Source of the DNA: Actinostola sp. cb2023
Taxonomy: Eukaryota > Cnidaria > Anthozoa > Actiniaria > Actinostolidae
Direction of reading: 5' to 3'
Length of the DNA stretch: 64,000 nucleotides
Assembly (NCBI GenBank): GCA_033675265.1
Contig: JAUJYZ010001512.1
Span: forward strand, 402,501-466,500
Part shown: positions 63,501 to 64,000 of the stretch, one piece after another
Position numbering within the stretch: position 1 is the first letter of the stretch
Layout of the letters: the number at the start of each line of letters is the position of its first letter
Notes under the pieces: generated by a model
Database searches by the model: none
Seen by the model: the letters and a program-made list of their open reading frames with translations, nothing else
What the model was told of the DNA's origin: nothing
Position numbers and translations under genes: made by a program

Positions 63501-64000
63501 ACATTCCGATAAGCACATACGGGACATTTTGTAAATGAACTCACTGGATACCTTAATTTAATAAACATTCCGATAAGCACATACGGGACATTTTGTACAT
63601 GAACTCACTGGATACCTTACCTTAAATAAACATTCCGATAAGCACATACGGGACATTTTGTACATGAACTCACTGGATACCTTAATTAATAAACATTCCG
63701 ATAAGCACATACGGGACATGTTGTAAATGAACTCACTGGATAAATACCTTAATAAAAATAAACATTCCGATAAGCACATACGGGACATGTTGTAAATGAA
63801 CTCACTGGATACCTTAATAAATAAACATTCCGATAAGCACATACGGGACATGTTGTAAATGAACTCACTGGATACCTTAATAAATAAACATTCCGATAAG
63901 CACATACGGGACATGTTGTAAATGAAACTGTAAATGAACTCACTGGATACCTTAATTAATAAACATTCCGATAAGCACATACGGGACATGTTGTAAATGA
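60598..64000 (-). CDS. MFSD12-like transporter, paralogue 5, 3' part only
   Basis: Exons seen in transcript order: 62181-62078 (exon 8), 61893-61760 (exon 9) and 61088-60598 (last exon); exons 1-7 lie beyond 64000. Exon 8 reads VSSEFIYSALGFFEKLFVGL, aligning with HSSGIIYAGMAFVDK of paralogue 4. Exon 9 reads CADYARLVFTLTPAV, matching CTAYVRHVFSLTPGV. The last exon codes a 162-residue cytosolic tail with NSTQTD (compare AETQTD and VETQTD in paralogues 1 and 2) and an acidic end, closing with LRSTDL. Phases agree throughout. The exon 8 acceptor (tttattaag) is the nearest unit of the 63-bp array. Confidence 0.85.
61310..61600. mobile_element. MITE, family C
   Basis: AATGGGTTTCCTGTGGTGGT at 61312 and CTCTACCACAGGGAACCCAT at 61571 are inverted ends; GCGCGC, TTGGGCTCCCTGTG and GGACGCGC words mirror inside. 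It lies in intron 9 of paralogue 5 and is related to 32223-32395. Confidence 0.7.
62182..64000 (-). repeat. 63-bp tandem repeat of the exon 8 acceptor of paralogue 5, ~29 copies
   Basis: Minus-strand unit: TTATTTATTAAG|GTATCCA then GTGAGTTCATTTAC, then AACATGTCCCGTATGTGC. Each unit therefore copies the exon 8 acceptor and the first ~21 exon bases (VSSEFIY). 63 bp is 21 codons, and most units are open in the exon 8 frame. The array runs off the window end. Confidence 0.93.

Overview
The window is animal nuclear DNA: genes split by many short GT-AG introns, multidomain extracellular exons joined by phase-1 introns, and dense minisatellites and small inverted-repeat transposons. A marine invertebrate, most likely a cnidarian (anthozoan-like), is my best guess, from the F5/8C + Ig + D8C (uromodulin-like) + PAN domain mix and the repeat style. 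This is an inference that I cannot confirm without searches.

Layout. (1) 1-12036, plus strand: the 3' part of a mosaic extracellular gene (F5/8 type C, immunoglobulin, D8C and PAN/apple exons). Its introns hold a 37-bp minisatellite (841-3318) and a ~90-bp minisatellite (9005-10860). (2) 12.2-15.3 kb: intergenic repeats and a SINE-like relic. (3) 15375-64000: a cluster of five genes of the MFSD12 branch of the major facilitator superfamily. Two are on the plus strand (15375-23693 and 25327-37196). Three are on the minus strand (38120-45838, 47493-57819, and 60598 to beyond the window end). All share one exon-phase skeleton: a long first exon ending in phase 2, exon 2 always 109 bp, then two 93-bp exons, a 174-bp exon and a ~101-bp exon. 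I rebuilt each gene exon by exon. The CDS lengths of the plus gene at 25327 and of the two complete minus genes are exact multiples of three (798, 543 and 536 aa). The plus gene at 15375 is one base short, next to a poly-A run and a GC-AG intron. All five proteins end in a class I PDZ-ligand-type C-terminus (DTAL, TTHL, ASDV, STDV, STDL).

The most unusual feature is where the tandem repeats sit. In all five MFSD12-like genes at least one array straddles an exon/intron boundary, so that a real splice site and some flanking exon sequence is repeated: a 101-bp unit at exon 7 of both plus-strand genes, a 24/28-bp unit at the exon 4 donor of the 38-46 kb gene, a 79-bp unit at the exon 9 acceptor of the 47-58 kb gene, and a 63-bp in-frame unit at the exon 8 acceptor of the last gene. 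I propose that these are recurrent tandem duplications of splice junctions that offer alternative sites. The repeats are directly visible; the functional reading is inference.

Mobile DNA is mostly short and non-autonomous: a 2.4-kb long-TIR element with an exact 9-bp target duplication (Mutator-like), two elements with TTA/TAA duplications (Harbinger-like), a TA-flanked Tc1/mariner-like element, fold-back elements and nested insertions. I saw no rRNA gene, convincing tRNA gene, CRISPR array or intact transposase.
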